Assembly: GCA_036365455.1 (NCBI GenBank)
Contig: JAWQUS010000017.1
Span: forward strand, 4,278,001-4,342,000
Length of the DNA stretch: 64,000 nt
Direction of reading: 5' to 3'
DNA from: Macrosoma leucophasiata
Lineage: Eukaryota; Arthropoda; Insecta; Lepidoptera; Hedylidae
Part shown: positions 32,052 to 42,060 of the stretch, piece by piece
Numbering within the stretch: the first letter of the stretch is position 1
How the letters are laid out: the number at the start of each line of letters is the position of its first letter
Program-made: the position numbers and the translations under genes
Notes under the pieces: generated by a model
The model's database searches: none
The model's input: the letters and a program-made list of their open reading frames with translations, nothing else
What the model was told of the DNA's origin: nothing

Positions 32052-32350
32052 TTTCTAGTGGTAGATATCTAATGACGGAACTCGCGGGTTTAGGCACCTC
32101 CGCATTACCTCTACCTGTCGCCAAATGGTAGTGTTCAGCACTATCGGGTTCCGGTTAGATGGTAATGTATGCCCCCGTAATAACTATCACAGAGACATAA
32201 TAACTCAGGTCTCGTAACTTATCTAATAACTTAGGGGTGGCAACGCATCTGCATTTCGACCTTTATTTTTTGTGTAGACATCTATTGGCTGCAATCATCA
32301 CTTAACATCAATGTGACATGCTTGTTTGCCCACCTTTCTTGCATAAAAAA
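32052..32350 (+). repeat. S1 repeat, near full length
   Basis: Plus copy with a diverged head (CTAGTGGTAGATATCTAATG) and a local duplication of the CTCAGGTCTCGTAACTTATC / TAATAACTTAGGGGTGG part. It ends CTTGCATAAAAAATG. Confidence 0.8.
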
Positions 32351-32373
32351 TGCAATAGATTGTTATTCACAGG

Positions 32374-32826
32374 TTCCACGTAATTTTGCCATTTCTAAGA
32401 CTAGTTCTTTCTACGCCTCTGTGACATATTTTCTCATCGCCCGGTTGAAACCGATCAGCCCTGGCGTTCCTGGCTCGAGCTGCAAATTCCACGTTATTTT
32501 GCCATTTCTAAGACTAGTTCTTTCTACGCCTCTGTGACAATTTTTCTCATCGCCCGATTTGAAACCGATCAGCCCTGGCGTTCCTGGCTCGAGCTGCAAA
32601 TTCCACGTAATTTTGCCATTTCTAAGACTAGTTCTTTCTACGCCTCTGTGACAATTTTTCTCATCGCCCGGTTGAAACCGATCAGCCCTGGCGTTCCTGG
32701 CTCGAGCTGCAAATTCCACGTAATTTTGCCATTTCTAAGACTAGTTCTTTCTACGCCTCTGTGACAATTTTTCTCATCGCCCGGTTGAAACCAATCAGCC
32801 CTGGCGTTCCTGGCTCGAGCTGCAAA
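32374..32826. repeat. Minisatellite, 4 copies of ~113 bp
   Basis: Unit starts at 32374, 32487, 32601 and 32714, ending at 32826. Each contains TTCCACGTAATTTTGCCATT..AAGACTAGTTCTTTCTACGC..GAAACCGATCAGCCCTGGCG..CTGGCTCGAGCTGCAAA. Copies differ at only a few positions. 113 is not a multiple of 3, yet both strands stay open over long stretches, giving overlapping repeat-coded ORFs that are probably meaningless. It abuts the A-rich end of an S1 copy. Confidence 0.9.
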
Positions 32827-33091
32827 TGCGACGTAGAGGCGCATTTTTAATGCTAATGTAATGAGGGTGAATACTCTCGTGCAATTCTAAATAAATTGAC
32901 GGAAACCATTACGTGATTGGCGTGTGATTAACCCGATTCTCTTTTTGTGGACCTTATAATTTAATTAAAAAGCTAATTGGCTAGTTATTTCATCTGTTTC
33001 CTAATTTAAATGTCGATTGAATTTGCTTTTATGAATTGAGGGGCAAAAATCAACGCGTGTCAGTTTCTGAATTTCAATGACAATTATAGTA

Positions 33092-33550
33092 GGAGAAAGT
33101 TAAGCGAGCGCGTCAGATTAAGCATGTGGGATAGCTTGCACCCTGTTTAGGAAGTCTACTTAATCAGAGGTTTCTAAATAGGGGCCTTAGGAGCGCCCTT
33201 AGGAGAGCTATTAATTTTTTCCAAAAAGATCCCACGAGTTTATCTCACTTCAAATTCGTCAGAATTTTGGATGGATACTTCGATCGCGTCGATTGAACTC
33301 TCCCTGCTGCACTCACAAATGCACAAAATGAGTTCTTTTTTACCTCTATTTTTGACCCTTTTGAAAAGGTTATGGCATCCATGTCACTAGTCAACGACGC
33401 GTCAGATATATCTAAATAAAGATCGCATTCAATATTTTAGATGATTTGCTAAAGAGGTAACTTCGAGACGGCTTTTTGAAAATTTTGGTTTGCTCTAAGG
33501 GCGCGCCCCTATATGTATACACAACTCAGATTTGACGGTTCGGGTAGGGT
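33092..33550. mobile_element. Diverged second copy of the 11187-11682 transposon
   Basis: AGTAGGAGAAAGTTAAGCG, the GCACCCTGTTTAGGAAGTCT, TTTTTGACCCTTTTGAAAAGG and GCGTCAGATATA blocks, and GGGCGCGCCCCTATATGTAT, occur in the same order as in the 11.2 kb element. Terminal repeats are no longer clear. Confidence 0.6.
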
Positions 33551-33681
33551 TGTCACGTCCTAACGCCAAAATATTCACATTGCTTACCTTCATAAAACAA
33601 CATTAAATAACAAATTAAAACGCCTTAAAACTAGATTGTGTATAATTGGATTTTAATCCTAAACAATTTTCTTTGTTACAG

Positions 33682-33713
33682 GGGCTTCGGTAAACAAGGC
33701 TTCCAGTGTCAAG
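33682..33713 (+). CDS. Pkc53E: PKC exon: C1A domain, middle part (32 nt)
   Basis: A 32-nt exon between acceptor TTTCTTTGTTACAG and donor AAG|GTGAGT. It starts in phase 2 (one base completes a codon begun upstream) and reads GFGKQGFQCQ, the highly conserved core of the first diacylglycerol-binding C1 domain. It includes one zinc-ligand Cys. The last base starts the Val codon completed at 35247. The preceding exon should carry the pseudosubstrate and the FCSHC zinc ligands and must end in an incomplete codon. I looked for it in the 33 kb upstream and found none, so it may lie outside the window. Micro-exons of this size are easily missed by gene finders. Confidence 0.93.
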
Positions 33714-33865
33714 GTGAGTTGTTTTCTAGATTATTATTAATTATACAAACTCACGCATAATTAAAACTAAGGCGTGTAATATTTTTTAATGTTTTTATGT
33801 TTTGAAAGCGTTAACTAACTTACAGTTTACATTGGTGGTGATTTAATACTGCAGCTACTTTTATG

Positions 33866-34142
33866 TTACAAAGGTGGCAAACAAGCATGCAGTTCACATT
33901 GATGTTAAGTGATGACTGCAGCCTATAAACATCTACACAAATACCAGGGGTCAAAATGCAGATGCGTTGCCACCCTTGAGACCTTAGGTGTTCTGTCTCT
34001 GTGATAGTTATTACGGGGCCATACATTACCATCTAACAGGAACACGATAGTGCTGAATACTACCATTTAGCGGCAGATAAATTAGGTAATGCGGTGGTGG
34101 CCCTCGCCCTCGAGCTCCTACACTGGCATTCTACCACCAGTA
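33866..34142 (-). repeat. S1 repeat, full length (intronic)
   Basis: Minus copy in the 1.5 kb PKC intron, 150 bp after the donor site, from CAAAGGTGGCAAACAAGCAT to TACCACCAGTA. Confidence 0.8.
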
Positions 34143-34147
34143 AAAAA

Positions 34148-34445
34148 CAAGCATGTTCTACATCCACACAAAAGCCAAAGGCCTAAGTGCAAATGTGCTA
34201 TCACTCCTGAGGTTTTAACTTTTGTTACGTCTTTTTTCAAAATCTTATTTTTGTCTATAAAATATTTTGTTTTTTAATCTTCTAATAAAATTCAATCTAA
34301 TTTTTCTTTGTAACATTTTTTATGTCATGAAAGTAACAAACAAGCATTGTCTACATTGATGGTAAGGATGGTAATGGACAGCTGTAGGTAAAGCGGAGCT
34401 ACTTACGCCCACAAGCTCTGTCATTAGAGGTCCACCAACTGGATT
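34148..34445 (-). repeat. Two S1 fragments, strongly diverged
   Basis: 34148-34230 (ACATCCACACAAAAGCC, TATCACTCCTGAGG) and 34322-34445 (GTAACAAACAAGCATTG, ACGCCCACAAGCTCTGTCAT) are minus-oriented S1 remnants separated by A+T-rich DNA. Confidence 0.5.
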
Positions 34446-34850
34446 CTTTACGACTCTTTTGTTCAAAATGTACATACCTATTTCATTATCTATTAACTAG
34501 TCTACGACACGACTGCTACGTCGTAGCACAAATCAACACAACGTAGCCATCATACTACGTTAGAATTTCGTAGACCACTGTAATGTTTAGAGCGATTGAT
34601 GTAGTTTTTTTATGTAACCAAGGTCCTTAGTTGAAGACCTAAGTTGTTATGTCACTGGAACTCTACCATCTCATAAAAGGTTCTTAAGGTTCTGTAAAGA
34701 AAATAAAACACCGTTATGGGACCACTTTGTGCTCCGTCAGTCTACATGTCAAACCCCATCTTCCCGAGAAGAAGAGTTATAGAATTTAAAAAATATTTAA
34801 ATTAAATGCCAAGGTCTACAATCTGTATAGTTTACATGAATGGTAAGTTA

Positions 34851-35192
34851 AGGGTCATAGCTCACTACAGCCACCCGGCGCCCGACCATCACCGCCTCGT
34901 TTTACGGCGTCCACACGCTGTCGACGGCGGTCCACGAGTGAACGACGCGATGTTACTTGTGAACTACTTGCGTACCGCGCGGGGTCCACTTGGGAACAGC
35001 GAGTTGGCAATGCAAAGTCAACGCAAGACAAGCTAGTGGTCCACTCGCCGTCCGCGCGTGAACCGCGCGCCGCCAGCGCGTTGACGGCTTGCGGTCGGGG
35101 CAATACGGAGCGGAGTTGATGTAATGAGCAGACCGCTCGACCGCGGTCGGGCGCTGGTCGGGTGCCGGGTGGCTCTAGTGAGTTATGACCCT
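34851..35192. mobile_element. G+C-rich MITE with ~45-bp TIRs and TA duplication
   Basis: Left end AGGGTCATAGCTCACTACAG-CCACCCGGCGCCCGACCA is mirrored by the right end (reverse-complemented AGGGTCATAACTCACTAGAG-CCACCCGGCACCCGACCA). TA flanks both sides (34849-34850, 35193-35194), suggesting a Tc1/mariner-type target; TTAA with piggyBac-like cutting is the alternative. The interior is unusually G+C-rich for the region (CGACGGCGGTCCACGAG, GCGCGCCGCCAGCGCG). It lies 54 bp before the next PKC exon. Confidence 0.8.
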
Positions 35193-35246
35193 TATACTGC
35201 AGCCTATATTGAGTTTTGTTCTAAACTCTGATATTTTTGTCCACAG

Positions 35247-35329
35247 TATGCAGCTTCGTGGTGCACAAGAGATGCCACGAGTACGTGACGTTCACCTGTC
35301 CTGGCGCGGACAAGGGCGCAGACTCCGAC
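35247..35329 (+). CDS. Pkc53E: PKC exon: end of C1A domain (83 nt)
   Basis: Acceptor TTTTTGTCCACAG, donor GAC|GTACGT. Two bases complete the Val codon from 33713, then 27 codons follow: [20 protein letters not shown] ending DKGADSD. It supplies the remaining C1A zinc ligands (Cys, His, Cys, Cys) in the C-x4-...-H-x2-C-x7-C pattern. It ends in phase 0, which fits both alternative exons at 54916 and 55194. The acidic DKGADSD linker leads into C1B. Codon use is G+C-rich relative to the surrounding intron. Confidence 0.97.
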
Positions 35330-35861
35330 GTACGTATATCGCATCTGCGTATTTACTCGTCGTTAGGGATGCAAACGTAAAGTTAAACATCGATGTATCG
35401 ATATGTTGGTGTTTGAGAGAAATCATCGATGGTATAAAACCTCTTTGCGATAATGTCAATGTATAAGAAAGGCGTGATTTTTGATAAAAAAATTAGGGTC
35501 ATAAGTAACTGGTCACAGGTATTGGGGGAAAAGAGGAAAAGGTAGGGAAGTGTGCTTTTGATACTTTTTAGTACGAATTTCTATTGGTCGTGTTTGATTT
35601 GTCATGACTCCTTACAACCCTTTCCCCCTAGAACCGTCACTAATATGTTTAAAAAATCGTAAATTCTTGAGTAAAATACATCAAAATCGTTAAAATATAC
35701 TTTGCACAATAATTATCGATCAAGAAACGATGTTATAGAATTTGCTTAAAATTCCTTTCAAACATATAAGTTTTATTTTTAAATCTCGATATGTTCGTAT
35801 ATTCACACCAAATCACCTATTGGGATGTGTGGTGGTGATGTAACAATTGACTTTTTCTCAG
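35330..35861 (+). other. Start of the 19.6 kb PKC intron, no recognised feature
   Basis: First half-kilobase of the long intron between the C1A and C1B exons. A+T-rich, with no repeat recognised before the S1 copy at 35862. Confidence 0.5.
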
Positions 35862-36160
35862 AGCACCGTAATCGAGCTCGCATAGTCGGCGTAGGCACCA
35901 CCGCATTACCTAATATACTTGCCGCTAAATGGTAGTGTTCAGCACTATCGTGTTCCAGTCAGGTGTTAATGTACGACCCTATAATTTCCGGCCCAGAGGC
36001 CTATATATAACACCTTAGGCCTCAGGAGTGGTAACGCATCTGCATTTTGACCTTGGTCTTTGTGTGGGTGTCTATAGGCTGCAGTCATCACTTTACATCA
36101 ATGTGAACTGCATGCTTGCTTGCCACTTCTATTACATAATATATATATATATATATATAC
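35862..36160 (+). repeat. S1 repeat, near full length, then (TA)n
   Basis: Plus copy with a broken head (GAGCACCGTAATCGAGCTCG) and a small insertion (TATATA) at 36003. It ends TTGCTTGCCACTTCTATTAC and runs directly into an (AT)n array at 36137-36160. Confidence 0.8.
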
Positions 36161-36627
36161 GAGTATATTAACATGATGGTTTGATGTCTCAGATATATCG
36201 ATGTAAAGTTTGCATCCCTAGTCGTAGTTTTCTAATATTATTTATTCAAAGATGTGCGCGATTGTACTAGATTATTTGCAGAATTTGTGAACAATTATTC
36301 CTTTGAAGATTTTCGTTCAGGTTGAATTTACTGTTACATAGAACGGATCATACTAGGATTTGGGTACTGTTGTGATCAGAGTTTTAAATTGTTTATTACT
36401 TGATACGAAAAAGCTTTGTAATATAAAAGTTATTGCTTTTCTGTTTTCTCCGTGTCTCTCTTTCTCTCTCTTTTATAGTCTCTAAGTTCGAAGACGGAAA
36501 ATAATTGATCAAGAATGTTAAATAGGCTAGGATAAGATTATTTTTAAGCGCTTACGATATATTAATAATAATATGTAATATAATAATATATAATTACTTT
36601 AATTGCTTAGGAGATGATCTGAAGGGC
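36161..36627. other. No recognised feature
   Basis: Intronic A+T-rich sequence with a CT-rich run at 36450-36475. Confidence 0.45.
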
Positions 36628-36718
36628 ATGCAAATATTTATTCCGGTGCGGGAATCGAACCTGCGACCCTTCGAAACAAACGGTGGTTTCGCACCGCTGC
36701 TGGACTAACCGGTTAGTC
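36628..36718 (-). mobile_element. S2 SINE, head only
   Basis: Minus-oriented tRNA-like head with GGGAATCGAACCTGCGACCC and GGACTAACCGG. The body is cut after ACAAATATTTGC(A). Confidence 0.7.
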
Positions 36719-36906
36719 AAGGATAAGACAGACCATATCTGATCTGCAGCCCTGTGAACCACTTGAATGCGGTTGCAAAGTCAGATGCAAAGAGCTAAAA
36801 ATTATGGATCGCAATCCAACCTGCCGGTCCAACATTGTCTAAGAAAAATACTATTTAAAGGCGCATGCACAACCGACGTAGTATTGCGGTAGTGTCCAAC
36901 CACTTA

Positions 36907-37043
36907 GGGCGAGATTCACAGACCCCACTACGACTTTACTTTCGAGCAAAGTACGCTTCGAACTGTCAAAACCCATACATTTCTGATAGTTCAAAGCATA
37001 CTTTGCTCAAAGTAAAGTCGTTGTGCGGTCTGTGAATCTCACC
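36907..37043. mobile_element. MITE, 137 bp, long inverted repeats
   Basis: GGGCGAGATTCACAGACCCC..ACGACTTTACTTTCGAGCAA at the left pairs with TTTGCTCAAAGTAAAGTCGT..GGTCTGTGAATCTCACC at the right, leaving a short loop around AACTGTCAAAACCCATAC. A truncated relative is at 15073-15168. No clear target duplication. Confidence 0.8.
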
Positions 37044-37438
37044 ATTAAACTCCACCTCCATAAAACAACATGAGTCACCGGGCGACCAGCCAGGAGTAGC
37101 CATAGCGTTTATTACCGATGCAAAACAGTCTATCATTTTTTGCGGCTGGAAATTTGTGTGACACACACGCATTACAAAAATCGTCTATTACTACGAAAGT
37201 CACACCTTGACTTTAATAAAATACGTAAACAATTTCACACACACATTTAAACATCTCGGCGACAGGCATAGGACCACTTGCACTTGTACTTTGACAGAAG
37301 GGAAAGCTCCCCTCCGGTCCGCCGCGGCCGGTGGCCCGTGTTGCTCTATGTCCACTACTAATCATGAAGTATGTTATTAAAGTCGACTCTATCAGATATA
37401 TAAGTTTAACTGTTCGAAAACAAGACACAATTACTTTT
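37044..37438. other. No recognised feature
   Basis: Slightly G+C-rich around 37280-37345 (GGTCCGCCGCGGCCGGTGGC). No exon or repeat family recognised. Confidence 0.4.
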
Positions 37439-37567
37439 AATGGCATTTATTATTCATGACTCGAGAGAATCACTCGAAAAATGATAATCGTTTAAATTAA
37501 TCGAGAATATTTATTGCACGACACTTTTGGAATTTTCCTGTTGTTCAATTAGGTAGGATTTAACTGC
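37439..37567. repeat. Unnamed repeat W, copy 1
   Basis: AATGGCATTTATTATTCATG..TGATAATCGTTTAAATTAAT..TTTTGGAATTTTCCTGTTGT recurs at 38799-38928 in the same orientation with about 88% identity. Confidence 0.75.
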
Positions 37568-37907
37568 GTTGTCTCTGACATATCAGAGGAAATGTTTTAA
37601 AAAGATAATTTATTTTTAATAGCCGATTTGGGCGAAATGGATCGGCATGATTGTAAGCCTTATTCACGAATTTAGGAGAAACCGGCAATTATGCATTTTA
37701 GGGTCACCATTGTGCAGGAACGGAATATAATATTCCTCCTACGAAAAGGAACGAAGGTAATTTAAGCTAAGCTGATAAATAGTTTATCTTGATTTTTTTC
37801 AGATATGGTGTAAAAGTTAATTTCGCGGTTTCATGATTAAGAGATTAGTAGTTTAGTAGATCAGATTTTTTATTCGAAATGATATATGTTACATAACATA
37901 TGCGAAG

Positions 37908-38268
37908 CGCGCATGGCCTCGCGGCTGGTGTAGAGCATAAGCGATCTACTCGGTCAAGCATTACGGGTCGGTTATGTGTGATGGGTGACCTCTAGTGGTA
38001 AATTGAAATACGCGTTTCCGTGCTTCGGAGGGCACGTTAAGCCGTCGGTCCGGGTTGCTATCGATAGATATCAGTCGTTAAACCTTGTCGGAGGCCTTAT
38101 GGGCGGTTTGAAAACATCCAGCAGCGGGTTGGCCACTAACCCGTATCTCCACCAATCCGCATTGGAGCAGCATGGTGGAGTAAGCTGCAGGCTTCCCCCC
38201 AAAAAGGGAAGAAACTCGTGTCCAGCAGTGGGACGTATAATGGGTTGCCATTATTATTATTATATAGG
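37908..38268 (+). mobile_element. S3 SINE, full length
   Basis: Plus copy from GCGCGCATGGCCTCGCGGCT to TATAATGGGTTGCCATTATT with a (ATT)n tail, followed 20 bp later by a LINE tail. Confidence 0.85.
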
Positions 38269-38289
38269 TATGTTGTAAAATTTATTTTC

Positions 38290-38545
38290 ACAGTTTCATA
38301 ATACTTCTGTTCACCAGTATTCGTTTCTGCCCAGAACGTGTAAATTGTGGAACGAACTTCCCTCTGAGGTGTTCCCTCGGTGCTACAACATGGGGTTCTT
38401 CAAAAATGGCGTCAAAAGAGTCCTTCAGGGCTGGCAGCGCGTTGGCAACTCCCCTGGTGTTGCAAATGTCCATAGGCGACGGTGACCACTTACCATCAGG
38501 TGGCCCGTCTGCTTGTCTGTCAACTTAAGGACATAAAAAAAAAAA
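38290..38545 (+). mobile_element. LINE 3' end, Jockey-like reverse transcriptase C-terminus
   Basis: A plus-strand frame reads CKLWNELPSEVFPRCYNMGF, FKNGVKRVLQGWQ and NVHRRR before a stop. The 3' end is CCATCAGGTGGCCCGTCTGC..GACATAAAAAAAAAA. This is the extreme C-terminus and UTR of a lepidopteran LINE, 5'-truncated. The 61-residue ORF on the other strand is its shadow. Confidence 0.75.
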
Positions 38546-38798
38546 TGACTATGTTTTCGTTCTGTCCACCTTGTATATTTCACCAATTCACGTTCAATAT
38601 TATTGTTACAAATTGATACTGTGACACTATTACAAAGACAGATGAAGCAAAGCTAGGCAGATAGAAGTTTCGAGACGCCCCGAGTTTGCCATCGCCGCGG
38701 ACCTAGTGAAACGTCTTCTATCCCAACTTGTAATGACCCCCGACGGGTCCAATTTGCTTGGTGTTAGTGATTAGGACAATTCGAGATCGATCAGCGTA
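38546..38798. other. No recognised feature
   Basis: Unique-looking sequence between a LINE tail and repeat W; no gene signal. Confidence 0.4.
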
Positions 38799-38928
38799 AT
38801 GGCGTTTATTATTCATGACTCTAGAGAATCACTCGAGAAGTGATAATCGTTTAAATTAATCGGGAACATTTATTGCGGGATGCTTTTGGAATTTTCCTAT
38901 TGTTATATTAGATAAGATTGAACTGCGG
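38799..38928. repeat. Unnamed repeat W, copy 2
   Basis: Same block as 37439-37567, 1360 bp downstream, with scattered substitutions. Confidence 0.75.
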
Positions 38929-39215
38929 TGACGCAGTATTATCAACATGAAATTTCGTAAATAGAAATACATCTAAGAACTGCAACCATTGTTCGCGAAG
39001 TGAATACCTTGAATGTTTTTTTTTTCAAAGCTTAGGGTAAACCCATGAATTTTATATTATTACAAAGTTAGATTTCGACGAAAATGTAGGATCATCCGAC
39101 CAGGCGAGCTGACAGAGCTTGGTGGGCCGTGGCCCTTCCCGATTGAATGTTCCTCCCCAAGCCCCTGATATATTTATTAATATGTTATATTTCAGGAGGA
39201 AAAAACTGTACTTCT

Positions 39216-39714
39216 CTTTATGTAATGGAAGTGGCAAGCAAGCATGCAGTTCACATTGATGTTAAGTGATGACTGCAGCCTAAAGATATCCACACAAAGA
39301 CCAAGATCAAAATGCTACCACTTTGAACGCAAAACGTTACCACTCCTGAGGCCTACGGTGTTATGCCCCTGTGCCGGAAATTACAGGGCCGTGCATTACC
39401 ACCTGGCCGGAACAAGATAGTGATGAACAATACCATTTAGCGGCAACTGTACTGTAACGGTACTGTTAATTAAATTACGGGGCTATACATTACCGCGTGA
39501 CTGAAATACAACCATATTTAGATTTGTAAGGTGATCCAAAGGCTACCGCCTTTGCATTACCGAACGCAAAACGTTACCACTCCTGAGGCCTAAGGTGTTA
39601 TGCCCCTGTGCCGGAAATTACAGGGCCGTGCATTACCACCTGGCCGGAACAAGATAGTGATGAACAATACCATTTAGCGGCAACTGTACTGTAACGGTAC
39701 TGTTAATTAAATTA
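39216..39714 (-). repeat. S1 repeat with an internal 153-bp duplication
   Basis: A minus S1 copy starts at 39216 (TTTATGTAATGGAAGTGGCA). The segment 39325-39477 (GAACGCAAAACGTTACCACT to TGTTAATTAAATTA) is repeated at 39562-39714 with a single base difference. Both copies share the same odd, non-S1 end (GCAACTGTACTGTAACGGTA), so this is a local duplication of an already mutated S1 and not two insertions. Confidence 0.85.
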
Positions 39715-39734
39715 ATGTATAGCGCCTATAGCTA

Positions 39735-39910
39735 GATTTAATGTATGGCCCTGTTATTTCCGGCACAGAGACATAACACCTTAGGCCTCAGGAGTGGTAA
39801 CGCATCTGCATTTTGACCTTGGTCTTTGTGTGGGTGTGGCTGCAGTCATCACTTAACATCGATGTGAGCTGCATGCTTGTTTGCCACTTGCATAAAATGA
39901 AAAAAAAAAA
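39735..39910 (+). repeat. S1 repeat, 5'-truncated, opposite orientation
   Basis: Plus-oriented S1 from AATGTATGGCCCTGTTATTT to TTGTTTGCCACTTGCATAAA plus an A run. It forms an imperfect inverted repeat with 39216-39714. Confidence 0.8.
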
Positions 39911-41305
39911 ATAAAAAAGAAATGTCTAAGTGCAGGCCTTGAGTTCCGTCATTGGACACTTTACCAACCGTAAAATAGTGCTCCTAGGCCAAAAATCAAA
40001 TGCCCCTCCCCCTGTCTAATAGGTTTACTACATTTTAGGAAAAAATACCAGTTTACTATCTGTAACCGCGAGTACTATGACACGACCTGTTATCATGCTT
40101 GCTCGCTATCTCCATCATAAAAAAGGCTCGTCGATATAATCGGCAATTTCTATATGACCCAAATAAAAAAATAAAGATAATTACATGGAAGTGCACGCCA
40201 GTACTTGAAGTACTTGTTGAACTAGCACGCAACGCACGCGAACATCAATTACTTTATAAGCTCTAAACTGTAAGGGTATGTTTACAATGAAAGCACTCTT
40301 TTATTTCCGAGTTGTGAAACCCACTGTAACTTAACATTGTATGCCAACGCAAACTAATGGAACAAATTAAAACCAGAAGAGTATGCGTTACGAGCTGCAT
40401 CGTGCTAGTGAAATTATTACAGTTGGTGTATAAATTGCCGGTAAAGTTGAAGTAGCTAAACCCCCGACCCTAGCATGACCCTGGCCGTTTTTCCGGTTAT
40501 CACCAACCGATGACTAGGGCGAAAGATGCACCATCCTTTATCGCATGTGTCTTATATATATTTTTACATTTATGTTATATGTCTTTATACAAAGTTCTAA
40601 GCCGAAGTTTGGACTTACAGTCTCCCTTACGCAGTTGCGCTAACTTCTTTGCGTAGGCTGGAGCGCCTTCAGCTCTGCGATCGCCGATTGCCAGTCAAGT
40701 AGACTTTTGCTGGTCTCGAGGGGAGATTCATAAATAAGTCGGCCCTTTGAAAAAAAATCACCGGTACGTAACCGGAAATTGATTTGTTCCCTTCCACAAA
40801 TGTTTATCCAAACACAGGTCTCTCCATTCCCTCTTCTAATATCCCAATGGGACGGTTAGGTAATTCGACACGATGGGAAAGAGATCGGGTGCTGTGCACC
40901 CATCCGACGGCTTCACACGCTCTTCAAGGCACTTGTGTCAGACTCCGAGCTACTACTAGGAATTCACTGACAGAGAAAAAACTCAATAACACTTTTTATT
41001 TTGGGAATCAAACCGCGGATCTTAGTCTCAACATCGAATTTGAGACCATTGAACCAATAAGGCAATATAATCAGATCCGCAGCAGGTTTTTTTATACCAC
41101 GAGTGCTGTTATAAGCATGCAACCGGGACCTGAACTTTCTTGCCTCAGTTTAAACTTAGTATTCATAGTATGCTAATCACAATGAGAATGTTACGTTATG
41201 AACTGTTATTATAAACTATGATTTAATGCTATTGGGAAATTTAAATTGAGACTTATATGAAAATACAGTCATGGTATACATAGATGCCTATATTTCTTTT
41301 ATGTA
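39911..41305. other. No recognised gene
   Basis: 1.4 kb of intronic DNA. 40784-41176 is open on the plus strand (130 residues) but shows no recognisable domain, biased composition or splice context; it may be part of an unnamed repeat. Confidence 0.4.
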
Positions 41306-41526
41306 ATGAATGTGGCAAACACGCATGCAGGTCACATGGATGTTAAGTGATGACTGCAACCTAAAGACAACTAGTATAGTACTTATTTTCACTGTCTGTA
41401 TGCGCTAATCTCGGATAGTTGTGAAAGCTTTTTTGTTCCTGTTTGAAATTTCAGAAAGAGGGTTTTCTGAGGAAGGTTTATATCTATAAAAAATGCTATC
41501 CGTGCGAAGCCGGGGCGGGTCGCTAG
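41306..41526 (+). mobile_element. S1 fragment (minus) joined to a Helitron 3' part (plus)
   Basis: 41306-41368 is an S1 tail in minus orientation (GTGGCAAACACGCATGCAGG). It stops abruptly at ACTAGTATAG, after which a Lep1-like Helitron body (GCGCTAATCTCGGATAGTTG) runs to GAAGCCGGGGCGGGTCGCTA-G at 41526. The Helitron start is degraded. Confidence 0.65.
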
Positions 41527-41530
41527 TAAT

Positions 41531-42060
41531 ATGCATGTATCTTCACGCCAGGTCCCTAACGGGATAGGCAGAGAGTATAGAGCGCCAGATAACCCGGTCC
41601 TGACATACCTCTCGTGCCTCGTCTACCTTCATCATTCTCTTCATACATGCACGCCGATTCCTAAGACTTTTGACCCCGCCATGAGACAGAACTCGACCTA
41701 TTTGGTCATGGTAGATCAGTCTTGGTCTTCCTGGGCCTCTGCAACCATCCACATTCGCATTGTATATCTGTTAAGCCATTCGCTCATTCGACATTCTTTC
41801 TATATGCCCGAACCATCGGAGCATGCCTTTTTTCATTTTTACACCGATACTATCATTCACACAAAGCCTCTTTCTTACATCTTCATTACGAACGCGATCG
41901 GTGAGTGATACACCGCAGATCTTGCGCAAAGATCTCATATAGACCGCGTTTAACTTACTTTCATGCTCTTTCCTGCAAACCTGGAAGCGAGAGCGGGGTT
42001 TATAAAAGCGTTGGGTCTGGTAATGAATAAATAAACTTAAATAACATGGAATCACTTATT
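41531..42060 (-). mobile_element. LINE 3' part, endonuclease/reverse transcriptase C-terminus (longest copy)
   Basis: Minus-strand frames encode KLNAVYMRSLRKICGVSLTD, RVRNEDVRKRLCVNDSIG, MLRWFGHIERM, then CRGPGRPRLIYHDQIGRV and CMKRMMKVDEAREV with a final YPVRDLA. These are hallmarks of the C-terminal end of lepidopteran endonuclease/reverse-transcriptase polyproteins. One frameshift separates the two halves near 41755-41770. The element is 5'-truncated at about 42060 and inactive. Confidence 0.85.

Noticed and set aside
32411..32844. Repeat-coded ORFs on both strands of the 113-bp array as a protein gene
   Set aside because: The unit is not a multiple of 3, both strands are equally open, and there is no splice or start context; the openness follows from the unit sequence.
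34838..34850. ATG|GTAAGTT as the donor of an extra PKC exon
   Set aside because: No acceptor-bounded coding segment in the right phase precedes it, and exons 33682 and 35247 already join in frame without it.
40784..41176. 130-residue plus ORF as a gene or PKC exon
   Set aside because: No recognisable domain, no splice-site support, lies inside the long PKC intron; composition is not clearly coding.
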